Shown here one piece after another: positions 50,879-59,890 of a DNA stretch of 64,000 bases; the stretch's first letter is position 1; the number at the start of each line of letters is the position of its first letter. Source of the DNA: CAMLIZ01 sp036231905 (GTDB taxonomy: Bacteria; Pseudomonadota; Gammaproteobacteria; Burkholderiales; Burkholderiaceae_C); the NCBI RefSeq assembly GCF_036231905.1, contig NZ_JAZARE010000006.1, positions 371,500 through 435,499 of the forward strand, in the 5' to 3' direction. Both the position numbers and the translations under genes were made by a program. The notes beneath the pieces are model-generated. The model saw only the letters and a list, made by a program, of their open reading frames with translations. It did no database searches and was not told the origin of the DNA.

Positions 50879-52899
50879 AGCGCGTGCTGGGGCAGGCGCT
50901 GCTGCTGGTGCTGGCCTGGGCCGGCGGCGCGGCGGCGGCCACGTCCATCCGCAGCTGGCAGGAACAGCTGGACCAGCAGGTGCAGCTGGGCTACGACCGG
51001 CCCGACGCCGCCCTGGCCACGCTGCAAGCCCTGCTGCCGCAGGCGGCGGCCGACCCGAATGCGGAGCGGGCCTGGTGGCTGGCGCGCGGGCTGGTGGAGG
51101 CGCGCAGCGGCCGCGAACCGGCCGCGCTGGCCAGCGCCCAGCGGCTGGACGCGCTCCAGCAGGCCCATTCCGACCCCATGGCCGGCGCCGACGCCGAGCT
51201 GGTGCGGGCGGTGGTGGACGAAAACGGCGGCCGCCTCGGGCGCGCGGCCGAACATGCGCAGACCGCGCTGGTGCACTACGAGCAGCTCTGCGGCAAGGTG
51301 GCGGCGGCACCGCGGGTGGATTGCGACCACCGTGCACGCTGGCGCGCCATGCAGGTGCTGGCCTCGCGCGCCACGGCGCAGGGCATCCAGGTCAACCAGC
51401 GCCAGATCTGGCAGGCCGCGGCCGCGCTGGCACACGATGCGCAGGATCTCTACCGGGAGGCCTGGAGCCTGGCCTTGCTGGCCAGCGCCCATGCGAGCGC
51501 CGGTGAGTTCGACGCTGCCAGCCGGCTGATCCAGCAGGCCAACCGCATGGCGCGCCTGCAGGGGGCATCCGACCTGACAGCCCGGCTGAAGCTGAGCGAG
51601 GCGCGGGTGCTGGGCCGCCGCGGCGACGCGGCTGCCGCGCGCGAGGCCTCCGAAGAAGGCGCCCGCCTGGCGCGGGAGGCGGGTTCTCCGCGGCTCGAAG
51701 CGCTGTTCCTCACCAACCTCAGCGACGACTACGTCAACGCCGGCCAGCCGCAACGCGCGCTGCGCGCGGTGGAGCGGGCGCTGCCCACGGTGCGCCGCTA
51801 TGGCCAGGTGCTGGCCGAGCGCACGCTGCTGCACAACGCCAGCCTGGCGCGGCTGGGCCTGGGGCAGCTCGCGGGCGCGAAGAAGGACTTCGAGCACATG
51901 CTCACCTTGTGGGAATCCAGCGGCGAGGCGGACCAGGCCACCGTGCTGCGCGAGTTCGGCAGCGCCCTGGCCAACGCGGGGGACCTGAGCGGCGCGCTGG
52001 AGCTCTACCACCGCGAGCGCAAGCTGGCGGCCGACATCATGGCGCGCAACCGCGACAGCGCGGTGCGCGAGCTGCAGGCCCGCTACGAACGCGAGGCCAA
52101 GCAGCGCAGCATCGAGCTGCTGGAGCGCGACAACGCGCTCAAGACCGCCCGCATCGGCAACCGGGCGCTGCTGCAGCGTGTATGGACCCTGCTCGCAGCC
52201 ACGCTGGTGGCCGCCACGGCCTTTGCCGTGCTGCTGTACCTGCGGGTGCGCGAAACCCAGCGCCAGCTCGAACACAGCCACGCCCGCCTGCGGGTGCAGA
52301 GCGAGCGCGATGCGCTCACCGGGCTGGCGAACCGGCGCTACTTCCAGGACGTGATGCGCCAGCGCGGCGCGCACCAGGCGTTCGAGGGCTCGCTGCTGCT
52401 GGTGGACATCGACCACTTCAAGCATGTCAACGACCGGCACGGCCATGCCGCCGGCGACGAGGTGCTGGTGGAAGTGGCGCGCCGCCTGGCGGACGCGGTG
52501 CGCAGCGAGGATGTGCTGGTGCGCTGGGGCGGGGAGGAGTTCCTGGTGTTCGCACCCGCACTCGAACCCGACGCGCTGGAGGCCTTTGCCGAACGCCTGC
52601 TGCGGACAGTGGCGGCCGAGCCCGTGGCCTGCAGCGGCCCGCAGGCGCTGCGCGTCACCGTGTCGATCGGCCAGGCGCACTTCCCGCTCGCGCCTTCGGG
52701 CCTGCGCCTGACCTGGGAGCAGGCGGTGAACTTCATCGACATGGCGCTCTACACCGCCAAGAGCCTGGGCCGCAACCGGGCGGTGGGCATCGTGTCGGTG
52801 CGTGCCGACGATGTGGACGCGATGCGCGCGGTGGAACAGGACTTCGAGCGCGCCTGGACCGAAGGCACGGTGGTGCTGCACGTGACCGAAGGGCCCTGA
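50875..52899 (+). CDS. TPR-TM-GGDEF diguanylate cyclase 3
   Basis: This 674-residue paralogue follows with an ATGA overlap and a GGAGG ribosome-binding site inside the preceding gene. Order: signal peptide (LLLVLAWAGGAAAA), TPR-like helices, coiled coil (RYEREAKQRSIELLERDN), membrane segment (LLAATLVAATAFAVLLYL) and GGDEF domain with GGEEF and RxxD (RSED). The two plus-strand cyclases are an operon; their periplasmic parts differ, so they may read different signals. Confidence 0.92.
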   Translation: MKRVLGQALLLVLAWAGGAAAATSIRSWQEQLDQQVQLGYDRPDAALATLQALLPQAAADPNAERAWWLARGLVEARSGREPAALASAQRLDALQQAHSDPMAGADAELVRAVVDENGGRLGRAAEHAQTALVHYEQLCGKVAAAPRVDCDHRARWRAMQVLASRATAQGIQVNQRQIWQAAAALAHDAQDLYREAWSLALLASAHASAGEFDAASRLIQQANRMARLQGASDLTARLKLSEARVLGRRGDAAAAREASEEGARLAREAGSPRLEALFLTNLSDDYVNAGQPQRALRAVERALPTVRRYGQVLAERTLLHNASLARLGLGQLAGAKKDFEHMLTLWESSGEADQATVLREFGSALANAGDLSGALELYHRERKLAADIMARNRDSAVRELQARYEREAKQRSIELLERDNALKTARIGNRALLQRVWTLLAATLVAATAFAVLLYLRVRETQRQLEHSHARLRVQSERDALTGLANRRYFQDVMRQRGAHQAFEGSLLLVDIDHFKHVNDRHGHAAGDEVLVEVARRLADAVRSEDVLVRWGGEEFLVFAPALEPDALEAFAERLLRTVAAEPVACSGPQALRVTVSIGQAHFPLAPSGLRLTWEQAVNFIDMALYTAKSLGRNRAVGIVSVRADDVDAMRAVEQDFERAWTEGTVVLHVTEGP

Positions 52900-52926
52900 G
52901 CGCCTCGGCGCTCGAGCGGCAAGCGC

Positions 52927-54606
52927 TCAGCCGCGCGGCGCCTCGCGCAGCAGCAGGACCGAAAAGCGCGAACCCTGGCCCGGCGTGCTGTTCACCTCGA
53001 TGCGGCCACCCATCAGGTCCACCAGCCGGCGCGTCACCACCAGGCCGATGCCGCTGCCCTCGACCCGGCTGCGCTCGGCGCCCAGGCGGTTGAAGGGCTC
53101 GAACAGATGCTCTCGTTGCGCCGGCGTGAGGCCGGGCCCGGTGTCACGCACGCTGATGCGCAGGTGCGGGCCTTCCACGCACCAGGCCACCGCGGCTTCG
53201 CCACCGCGGTGGTTGTACTTCACCGCGTTGGACAGCAGGTTCACCAGCACCTGGCGCAGGCGCAGGCCGTCGGCCCACAGTTGCGCCGCCGGGTCGCCCT
53301 CGTCGCAGCACAGGGCCACGCCGGCGTCGCGCGCCGCCGTCTGCAGCAGCGCGAAGGCATCGTCCACCACCGGCGCCAGCGCCAGCGACTCCATGTGCAC
53401 GGCGAGCGCACCTTGCTCGATGCGCGCCAGGTCCAGCACGTCGTTGATCATGCCCAGCAGGTGCTGGCCGGCGCGCTCGATGTGCACCACATGCTCTTGC
53501 TGGCGCGGCGCCAGCGGTTCGCCCGGATTCATGCGCAACAGCTGCGCGAAGCCCAGCACCGCGTTGAGCGGCGTGCGCAGCTCATGGCTCATGCGCGAGA
53601 GGAACTCGGTCTTGGCCCGGTTGGCGCGCTCGGCCGCCTGGGCCGCCACGCGGGCATGCTCCAGCTGGCGGCGCTCGCTCACGTCTTCCAGCGTGGAGAC
53701 GATCTTGTGCGGGCTGCCGTCGGCATGGCGCAGCAGCGCCACGGTCAAGCGCGTCCACACCGTGCTGCCGTCCGGCCGCAGGTAGCGCTTGTCCAGTGCG
53801 TAGTCCGTCACCTCGCCGTCCAGCAGGGCCTGCAGGCGCTGCACGTCGGCCGCCAGGTCGTCCGGATGGGTGATCTCGTGGAAGCGCAGGCCGCGCAGCT
53901 CGTGCGCCGGCCGCCCGAGGATCTGGCACTGGCGCTGGTTCACCTCCAGGAACCGCCCTTCGAGATCCACCTGCGCAAAACCCAGCGGCGCCCGGTCGAA
54001 GGTGGCGCGGTACAGCGCCTCGCTGTCGCGCAGCGCCTGCTCGGTGCGGCGGCGCTCGCGCTCCACCTGCACCTGGCCCATGATGGAGCCCACCGTGGCA
54101 AACAGCGCCTGCAGGTGGGTGATGAGCGCCTGGTCATATCCGCCCGGGCGGTTGGCCAGCCCCACCAGGCCGACCAGCACGCCGCCCTGGTGCAACGGCA
54201 TGCCGAGAAAGGCGCGCATCGGGGGATGGCCGGGCGGCAGCCCGCCGCGCCGCGGGTCGGTGGCCGGCTCGTTGGCGATCACCGGCTCGCCGCCGAGCAC
54301 GGCCGCACCGAACAGCGTGTTCATGTTGCGGAACTCGATGCCCGAATCCTTCTGCGCCTCGAAGAGCGCGCGCGTGGCATCGTCCCAGGCGATGTTGGTG
54401 AGCGTGAAGACCTTGAGGTAGGGCTGGCCGGAGGGCTCGCGCCACACCTCGGCGATGAAGCCGTATTCGCTACCGGTGAGCGCCAGCAGCTCGGGCAGCA
54501 GCCCGTCGAAGACCTGCCGAGGCTCCACGCCGCGGATGTACTGCGCCTGCAGCCGGGTGATGACCACGCCCAGGTCGGGCAGGCCAGGGTGCACGGAATC
54601 GGTCAT
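52927..54606 (-). CDS. Cytoplasmic GAF-PAS sensor histidine kinase
   Basis: This 559-residue kinase has a GAF domain (about 10-170), a PAS domain (about 200-310, with ITHPDDLAADVQRLQALL), and a complete kinase core: H-box RMSHELRTPLNAVLGF, N-box LLSNAVKYNH, G1 DTGPGLTP and G2 GSGIGLVVTRRLV. No membrane segment is visible, so it senses an internal signal. No receiver domain or cognate regulator lies next to it. The ATG at 54606 is chosen because the upstream extension has no domain. Confidence 0.92.
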   Translation of the reverse strand: MTDSVHPGLPDLGVVITRLQAQYIRGVEPRQVFDGLLPELLALTGSEYGFIAEVWREPSGQPYLKVFTLTNIAWDDATRALFEAQKDSGIEFRNMNTLFGAAVLGGEPVIANEPATDPRRGGLPPGHPPMRAFLGMPLHQGGVLVGLVGLANRPGGYDQALITHLQALFATVGSIMGQVQVERERRRTEQALRDSEALYRATFDRAPLGFAQVDLEGRFLEVNQRQCQILGRPAHELRGLRFHEITHPDDLAADVQRLQALLDGEVTDYALDKRYLRPDGSTVWTRLTVALLRHADGSPHKIVSTLEDVSERRQLEHARVAAQAAERANRAKTEFLSRMSHELRTPLNAVLGFAQLLRMNPGEPLAPRQQEHVVHIERAGQHLLGMINDVLDLARIEQGALAVHMESLALAPVVDDAFALLQTAARDAGVALCCDEGDPAAQLWADGLRLRQVLVNLLSNAVKYNHRGGEAAVAWCVEGPHLRISVRDTGPGLTPAQREHLFEPFNRLGAERSRVEGSGIGLVVTRRLVDLMGGRIEVNSTPGQGSRFSVLLLREAPRG

Positions 54607-54719
54607 GTGCCCGCATCGTGTCACAGAAGCCGCGCGGCGGGCAGCCGGGCTGTCATCGATACCGCGCCGGTGCGGCGTGCTGCACACTGGGCCAACGAGC
54701 CCTTGTGAAGGAGTTGCCG

Positions 54720-55718
54720 ATGACCGTTCTCCGTCGCCGCGCCTGCTTGGCCTTTGCCGCATCCGCCCTGCTGCCTGCGCTGGCCCACGCGCAGGCCTCC
54801 TGGCCCACCAAGCCGGTGCGCATCGTGGTGCCGTTTGCCGCCGGTGGCACCACCGACATCCTGGCCCGCGCGCTGGCGCCCGAGCTGCAGCGGGTGTTCG
54901 GCCAGCCTTTCATCGTGGACAACAAGCCCGGCGCGGGCGGCAACGTGGGTGCCGCAGACGTGGCCAAGGCCGCACCCGACGGCCACACCCTGCTGATGGG
55001 CACCGTGGGCACGCATGGCATCAATGCCTCGCTGTACCCCAGGCTGCCTTACGACCCGGTGAAGGATTTTGTGCCGGTGACCCTGGTGGCCGGCGTGCCC
55101 AACGTGCTGGTGATGAACCCGGCCAAGGCGCAGCAGTACGGCGTCCACAGCGTGCCGGACCTGATCCGCTACGCCAAGGCGCACCCGGGTCAGCTCAACA
55201 TGGCCTCCAGCGGCAACGGCACCTCCATCCACCTGGCCGGCGAGCTGTTCAAGAGCATGACCGGCACGTACATGGTGCACTTCCCGTACCGCGGCTCCGG
55301 CCCCGCGCTGATGGACCTGGTGGGCGGCAGCACCGACCTGATGTTCGACAACCTGCCCTCGGCGCTGCCGCAGATCAAGGCCGGCCGGCTCACTGCGCTG
55401 GCCGTCACCAGCGCCAGCCGCTCGCAGGCCGTGCCGGACCTGCCCACCGTGGCCGAAGCCGGCGGGCCCGCGCTCAAGGGCTACGAAGCCAGCTCCTGGT
55501 TCGGCCTGCTGGCCCCTGCCGGCACGCCGATGGACGTGGTGACCCGGCTGCAGCAGGAGACCGCCAAGGCGCTGGGCGCGCCCGCGCTGAAGGAGCGCCT
55601 GCTGGCCCAGGGCGCCATCCCGAGCGGCATGACCAGCACGGAATTCGCGCGCCACATCGCGGCCGAAACGAAGAAGTGGGCGCAGGTGGTCAAGACCTCC
55701 GGCGCCAAGGTGGACTGA
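54720..55718 (+). CDS. Bug-family tripartite tricarboxylate-type binding protein
   Basis: This 332-residue secreted protein belongs to the Bug (TctC-like) family, numerous in Burkholderiales. It has a signal peptide ending near ALAHA and the family patterns KPVRIVVPFAAGGTTDILARALAPELQ, PGAGGNVGAADVAKAAPDGHTLL and PYRGSGPALMDLVGG. The ligand is usually a carboxylate but is unknown here. No tctA/tctB membrane genes are near it, so it must share a transporter or act in signalling. GGAG is in the right place before the ATG at 54720. It converges with the next gene with seven bases between stops. Confidence 0.93.
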   Translation: MTVLRRRACLAFAASALLPALAHAQASWPTKPVRIVVPFAAGGTTDILARALAPELQRVFGQPFIVDNKPGAGGNVGAADVAKAAPDGHTLLMGTVGTHGINASLYPRLPYDPVKDFVPVTLVAGVPNVLVMNPAKAQQYGVHSVPDLIRYAKAHPGQLNMASSGNGTSIHLAGELFKSMTGTYMVHFPYRGSGPALMDLVGGSTDLMFDNLPSALPQIKAGRLTALAVTSASRSQAVPDLPTVAEAGGPALKGYEASSWFGLLAPAGTPMDVVTRLQQETAKALGAPALKERLLAQGAIPSGMTSTEFARHIAAETKKWAQVVKTSGAKVD

Positions 55719-55725
55719 GGCCTGC

Positions 55726-57972
55726 TCAGCCGGGCGGGCGCGTGGCGGCCAGCCCGTCCAGCGGCTCGGGCGCCGCGACCGCATAACCCTGGGCGTAGTG
55801 CACGCCCAGCTCGCGCAGCACCTGCACGTCAGCGGCATCCTCGGCGAACTCGGCCACCGTCTGCAAGCCCATCAGGCAGCCGATCTGGTGGATCGACTTC
55901 ACCATCTCGCGGTTGACCGCATCGCCGGCGATGCCGCGCACGAACAGGCCGTCGATCTTGAGCACGTCCACCGGCAGGCGCTTGAGGTAGGCAAACGATG
56001 CCAGCCCGCTGCCGAAGTCGTCCAGCGCAAAACGGCAGCCGCGTTCGCGCAGCCGCGCGATGAACTGCTGCGCCGTGGCCAGGTGCGTGATCGCGGCGGT
56101 TTCGGTGACCTCGAAGCACAGCAGGCCCGGCGCCACCGCATGGCGGTCCAGCAGTTGCTCCACATGGCCCAGCAGCGCCGGATCGCCGATGCTGTGGCCC
56201 GACAGGTTGATCGAGCAGCAGCCCACCGCCCCGGCGGGCTGGCGCTGCAGCCAGCGCAGGGCGTGTTCGATGACCCAGCGGTCCACGCGGCTCGCCAGGT
56301 GGTAACGCTCCACCGCCGGCATGAAGGCCGCGGGCGGCGCCATCTCGCCATGCTCGTCGATCAGGCGCAGCAGCAGCTCCACGTACAGGCCCTGGCGCGG
56401 CAGGCCCGGCTGCAGGGCCTCGATGCGCTGTGCGTAGAGGCAGAACCGGTTCTCGTCGAGCGCGCTCTCGATGCGGCTCACCCATTGCATCGCGCCATAG
56501 CGGCGCGCCAGCTCATGGTCGTTGGGGTCGTACACCTGGATGCGGTTGCGGCCGCTGTCCTTGGCCATGTAGCAGGCCCCGTCGGCCGCCTGCAGCAGCG
56601 CGTCCACGCTGGCGCTGAAAGCGTCGATCCCCGCCAGGCCGATGCTCACCCCGATGCGGAAGCTGCGCTCGCCCCAGATGAAGCGGTAGTCGTTGACCAG
56701 CTGCTGCAGGGCATCGGCGTGCAGCGCGGCATCCGGCAGCGCCAGGTCCCGCAGCAGCAGGCCGAACTCGTCGCCGCCCAGGCGCGACAGCATGCTGCCG
56801 TCGGGCAGGTGCGCCAGCAGGCGGTGGGCGAGCTGGCGCAGCAGCTCGTCGCCGGCGGCATGGCCGCAGGTGTCGTTGACCACCTTGAACTCGTCCAGGT
56901 CCAGGTACAGCAGCACATGGCGGGCGGCGTGCTCGTGCGCATGGGCGATGGCCTCGCGCAGCGCACGCTCGAAGCTGCGCCGGTTCGGCAGCCCGGTGAG
57001 TTCGTCCTGCGTGGCCTGGCGCGCGATCTCCTGCGCCAGCCGGCGCTGCTCGGTCACGTCGCGGAAGACCAGCACCAGCCCTTGCGGCTCGCCCTGCGCG
57101 TCGCGGATGGGTGCCAGGCTGTGTTCGATGGTGGCGAAGCGGCCGTCGCGCTGGCGCAGCGCGCCGAAGCGGGCGGCGCCGCCCACGCTGGCATCCGCGG
57201 GCGACAAGGGCAGGGGCTGCGCGCCCTGTTCGTCGAACAGCGTCACCACATCGGGCAGCGGCCGGCCCACGGCTTCGGCCAGCGGCCAGCCGCTGAGCGC
57301 CTCGGCCACCGGGTTCACATAGTCGATGAGGCCGTCGGCGCCGGTGGTCACGACCGCATCGCCGATCGAATTGAGCGTGACCTGCAGGCGCTCCTTCTCG
57401 TGGAACAGCGCCGCTTCAGCCTCGCGCCGCGCGCGCATGAAGCGCACCCGGTCCAGCGCCACCGCGACATGGCCGGCCACCGCATTGAGGTAGTCGATCT
57501 GCCAGGGCGCCGGCTCGCGCACGCCCTCTTCGTTGAAGGTGCCCAGGCCCATCGTGCCCACACGCTGGTCGGCCAGGAACAGCGGCACGTTGATGATGGT
57601 GCGGTTGCCCAGCGCCTTGACGATCTGCTTGTTGGTGCGCGGATCGGTGCGGGCGTCGGCCACCACCACCACGTGGTCGGCCGCAACGATCTCCTCCATC
57701 ATCGCGTCGCCCTCGATCGGCACGTCGGTCAGCTCGTTGATGCTGGGATCGGCCGCCTCGGCCACCAGGGTGACGATGTTGTAGCTGCGCTGGCTGTCGT
57801 TGAGCAGGCCGAACCACACCGAGCGGTAGCCGAACACGAGCTGGAACTCCTGCTGCAGCGCGTCCAGCATGTGGGCCAGGGTCCAGGCCCGCTCCAGGCG
57901 CTTGCACAGCCGCAGCAGCGAATCGGTCGCCAGCCGCGCGCTGTCGGTGGAAAGCGGTGGGGCGATGTGCAT
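55726..57972 (-). CDS. GAF-PAS-GGDEF-EAL c-di-GMP protein
   Basis: This 748-residue cytoplasmic protein combines a GAF domain (about 15-180), PAS (about 190-310), GGDEF (about 325-480) and EAL (about 495-735). GGDEF motif GGDEF is intact but the RxxD product-inhibition site is not. In the EAL domain the signature reads VELLLRL instead of EALLR; the other metal/catalytic residues are present: NLSG, EVTET, LDDFGSG, KIDG and the Glu in AEFAED. It may both make and degrade c-di-GMP. It is separate from the TPR cyclases and faces the Bug gene. Confidence 0.92.
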   Translation of the reverse strand: MHIAPPLSTDSARLATDSLLRLCKRLERAWTLAHMLDALQQEFQLVFGYRSVWFGLLNDSQRSYNIVTLVAEAADPSINELTDVPIEGDAMMEEIVAADHVVVVADARTDPRTNKQIVKALGNRTIINVPLFLADQRVGTMGLGTFNEEGVREPAPWQIDYLNAVAGHVAVALDRVRFMRARREAEAALFHEKERLQVTLNSIGDAVVTTGADGLIDYVNPVAEALSGWPLAEAVGRPLPDVVTLFDEQGAQPLPLSPADASVGGAARFGALRQRDGRFATIEHSLAPIRDAQGEPQGLVLVFRDVTEQRRLAQEIARQATQDELTGLPNRRSFERALREAIAHAHEHAARHVLLYLDLDEFKVVNDTCGHAAGDELLRQLAHRLLAHLPDGSMLSRLGGDEFGLLLRDLALPDAALHADALQQLVNDYRFIWGERSFRIGVSIGLAGIDAFSASVDALLQAADGACYMAKDSGRNRIQVYDPNDHELARRYGAMQWVSRIESALDENRFCLYAQRIEALQPGLPRQGLYVELLLRLIDEHGEMAPPAAFMPAVERYHLASRVDRWVIEHALRWLQRQPAGAVGCCSINLSGHSIGDPALLGHVEQLLDRHAVAPGLLCFEVTETAAITHLATAQQFIARLRERGCRFALDDFGSGLASFAYLKRLPVDVLKIDGLFVRGIAGDAVNREMVKSIHQIGCLMGLQTVAEFAEDAADVQVLRELGVHYAQGYAVAAPEPLDGLAATRPPG

Positions 57973-58047
57973 GGTGGGCCGGCCAGTATGCGGGAGCCGG
58001 CCTCAGCGCGCGGGCCTGGATTTCACGGAGTGTGAACGGTGTGCCGC

Positions 58048-58851
58048 TCAGGCCGCTTCGAGCTGCTGCGACACCTTTTGCGCCGCACGCAGCACCAGCG
58101 CTTCATCCAGCGGCACCTGGGGCGCCACCCGCGCCACCACGTCCGGCAGGGTCTGGGGCGCGGCCAGCAGCGCATGCGCCACCGCCGACAGCGCGGCCAC
58201 GCCACGGCGTGGCACCGACATCGGCAGGTCCTCGCCCGCCTGGATGCCCACATGGTGGCGCACGCTGGCCACCGCCGCCGGGCCGAGGCCCCAGCTTTCG
58301 CACAGGGCGGAGCCGAGCGCGTCATGGCTGACGCCGAAACCGACATGCTCCAGCTGCACCAGCTCGGTGTCGGTGGTGGCCGCGCGCAGCATGGAGCGGT
58401 AGTGCTCCAGCGAGTGGCGCAGCAGCACCGCCTTGCCGCATTCCTCGAACAGGCCGGCGGAGTGCGCGGCCCAGGCGTCCACGCCCAGCTGCTGCGCCAT
58501 GCGGCCCATGATCAGCCCGCGCCGGCTGGCCCGCTCCCACAGCGGGTCCAGTTCGGGCGCCGGCGGGAAGGCCGCGCGCAGCCCCATCTCGAAGGTGATG
58601 GCGGCCACCTCGCGCATGCCCAGGTAGGTGACGGCCTGCTGCACGCTCTGCACCCGGCCCTTCAGGCCGTAGAGCGAGGAGTTCACCGCCTTCAGCACCG
58701 CGGCGGCCAGCGCCATGTCGGATTCGATCAGCGTGGAGGCGGCCTGCAGATTGATGTCGTCCTCGGCCAGCAGCAGCGACAGCTTGACCAGCGCCTCGGG
58801 CTGGGCCGGGATGTCGATCTCGAGGGAGCGCAGATCGGGGTCGACGGGCAT
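58048..58851 (-). CDS. HDOD-domain protein
   Basis: This 267-residue protein shows the HDOD domain (an HD-like fold lacking full catalytic residues) with PALVKLSLLLAEDDINLQAASTLIESDMALAAAVLKAVNSSLYGL, and VSHDALGSALCESWGL towards the end. HDOD proteins are often adaptors for c-di-GMP and stress networks. Start at 58851 gives the standard length. It is 75 bases from the GGDEF-EAL gene on the same strand. Function here is unknown. Confidence 0.85.
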   Translation of the reverse strand: MPVDPDLRSLEIDIPAQPEALVKLSLLLAEDDINLQAASTLIESDMALAAAVLKAVNSSLYGLKGRVQSVQQAVTYLGMREVAAITFEMGLRAAFPPAPELDPLWERASRRGLIMGRMAQQLGVDAWAAHSAGLFEECGKAVLLRHSLEHYRSMLRAATTDTELVQLEHVGFGVSHDALGSALCESWGLGPAAVASVRHHVGIQAGEDLPMSVPRRGVAALSAVAHALLAAPQTLPDVVARVAPQVPLDEALVLRAAQKVSQQLEAA

Positions 58852-58907
58852 GGGCGGACTCGTGGCAGGTTGAGCGACGACCCATGCTACGCCGTGCCTG
58901 CGCGCGG

Positions 58908-59672
58908 CTAAGCCCGAATAAGGCCGTCGTAACCTGTCTTCAAGATCAATGCGCCCACCACCACGATGAACACGATGCGCACGAAGCCGGCGCCATGCTT
59001 GAGCGCCAGCCGGGTGCCCAGCAGGCTGCCCACCACATTGGTGACCGCCATCACCGCGGCCACCTGCCACCACACGTGGCCCTTGAAAGCGAACAGCGTG
59101 AGCGCGGCGGTGTTGGTGGCGGTGTTCAGCAGCTTGGCGCTGGCCGATGCGTGCAGGAAGTCATAACCCAGCAGGCGGACGAACAGAAAGACGAAGAAGC
59201 TGCCGGTGCCCGGGCCGAAGAAGCCGTCGTAGAAACCCACCGTGGCGCCCACCCCGGTGGCGACCAGCGCCTCGTGGCGGCCGGCAAAACGCGGCGTGTG
59301 GTGCTGCCCCAGGTCCTTGCGCCAGAGGGTGTACAGCAGCACCGCCAGCAGCACGAAGGGCAGCGCCTTGCGCAGGCCGTCAGCACTGATCTGGGTGACG
59401 GTCCAGGCGCCCAGGAAGCTGCCCGCCAGTGCCGCGACCACGGCCGGCCACAGCGCTGCCCAGCGCAGGCTGACCTTGCGTGCGTATTGCAGCGTGGCCC
59501 AGCCGGTGCCCCAGACGGCCGCGCCCTTGTTGGTGCCCAGCAAGGTGGCCGGCACGGCCTGCGGATAGACGCTGAACAGCGCCGGCGTGAGCACCAGGCC
59601 GCCGCCGCCCACGATGGCATCGATGAAGCCGGCCAAGCCGGAAGCCGCTGCGACCAGGAGGAGTTCGAACAT
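58908..59672 (-). CDS. TSUP-family transporter (TauE/SafE-type)
   Basis: This 254-residue membrane protein of the TSUP family (sulfite/organosulfonate-type anion exporters) has about eight membrane segments and the two repeats with GFIDAIVGGGGLVLTPAL and GVGATVGFYDGFFGPGTGSFF. The ATG at 59672 gives MFELLLVAAASG, the family start; longer frames reach through the upstream hairpin. The ribosome-binding site is weak. A terminator-like hairpin lies only 17 bases before its ATG, so expression could depend on antitermination. Substrate unknown. Confidence 0.88.
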   Translation of the reverse strand: MFELLLVAAASGLAGFIDAIVGGGGLVLTPALFSVYPQAVPATLLGTNKGAAVWGTGWATLQYARKVSLRWAALWPAVVAALAGSFLGAWTVTQISADGLRKALPFVLLAVLLYTLWRKDLGQHHTPRFAGRHEALVATGVGATVGFYDGFFGPGTGSFFVFLFVRLLGYDFLHASASAKLLNTATNTAALTLFAFKGHVWWQVAAVMAVTNVVGSLLGTRLALKHGAGFVRIVFIVVVGALILKTGYDGLIRA

Positions 59673-59688
59673 GGAGACCCGGAAAAAG

Positions 59689-59714
59689 AAAGGCACCCGA
59701 CAAGGGGTGCCTTT
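59689..59714 (-). terminator. Intrinsic terminator in front of the TSUP gene
   Basis: On the minus strand AAAGGCACCC pairs perfectly with GGGTGCCTTT around six bases and is followed by CTTTTT. It stops transcripts from upstream, including the DUF4124 pair, just before the TSUP gene. Confidence 0.75.
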
Positions 59715-59838
59715 GAATTCTGACATCCGCCCGCTGTGCATCAGCGGTGCAGGTCATGTCTTGTCTGTTCGAGTTGCTGCTGTCTCCTCAGTCCCCCGTC
59801 CGGCGGCTGCGCCCCAGAAGAGGGCAACCGCTGCGAGT
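59690..59838 (-). ncRNA. Structured leader RNA of the TSUP gene (putative)
   Basis: Between a promoter-like element and the terminator lie about 150 bases with further pairing: GACAT/ATGTC (59722-59726 with 59756-59760) encloses CCGCTG/CAGCGG (59731-59736 with 59742-59747). A bulged stem lies near 59800-59830. A leader that ends in a terminator directly before a coding region is the plan of a riboswitch or attenuator. I cannot match it to a known class. Confidence 0.35.
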
Positions 59839-59844
59839 GGGCGC

Positions 59845-59873
59845 ACTCTAGGGGAGCGCCTCACGCACGTCAT
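59845..59873 (-). promoter_or_regulatory. Putative promoter of the TSUP leader
   Basis: On the minus strand ATGACG (59873-59868) and TAGAGT (59850-59845) are 17 bases apart, four of six matches each to the sigma70 consensus. Transcription would start near 59838. Confidence 0.35.
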
Positions 59874-59890
59874 CAGGGCTTTCCCGTGGC

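Noticed and set aside
48602..51337. 911-residue minus-strand frame
   Set aside because: Antisense to the second and third cyclases, whose GGDEF motifs are beyond doubt.
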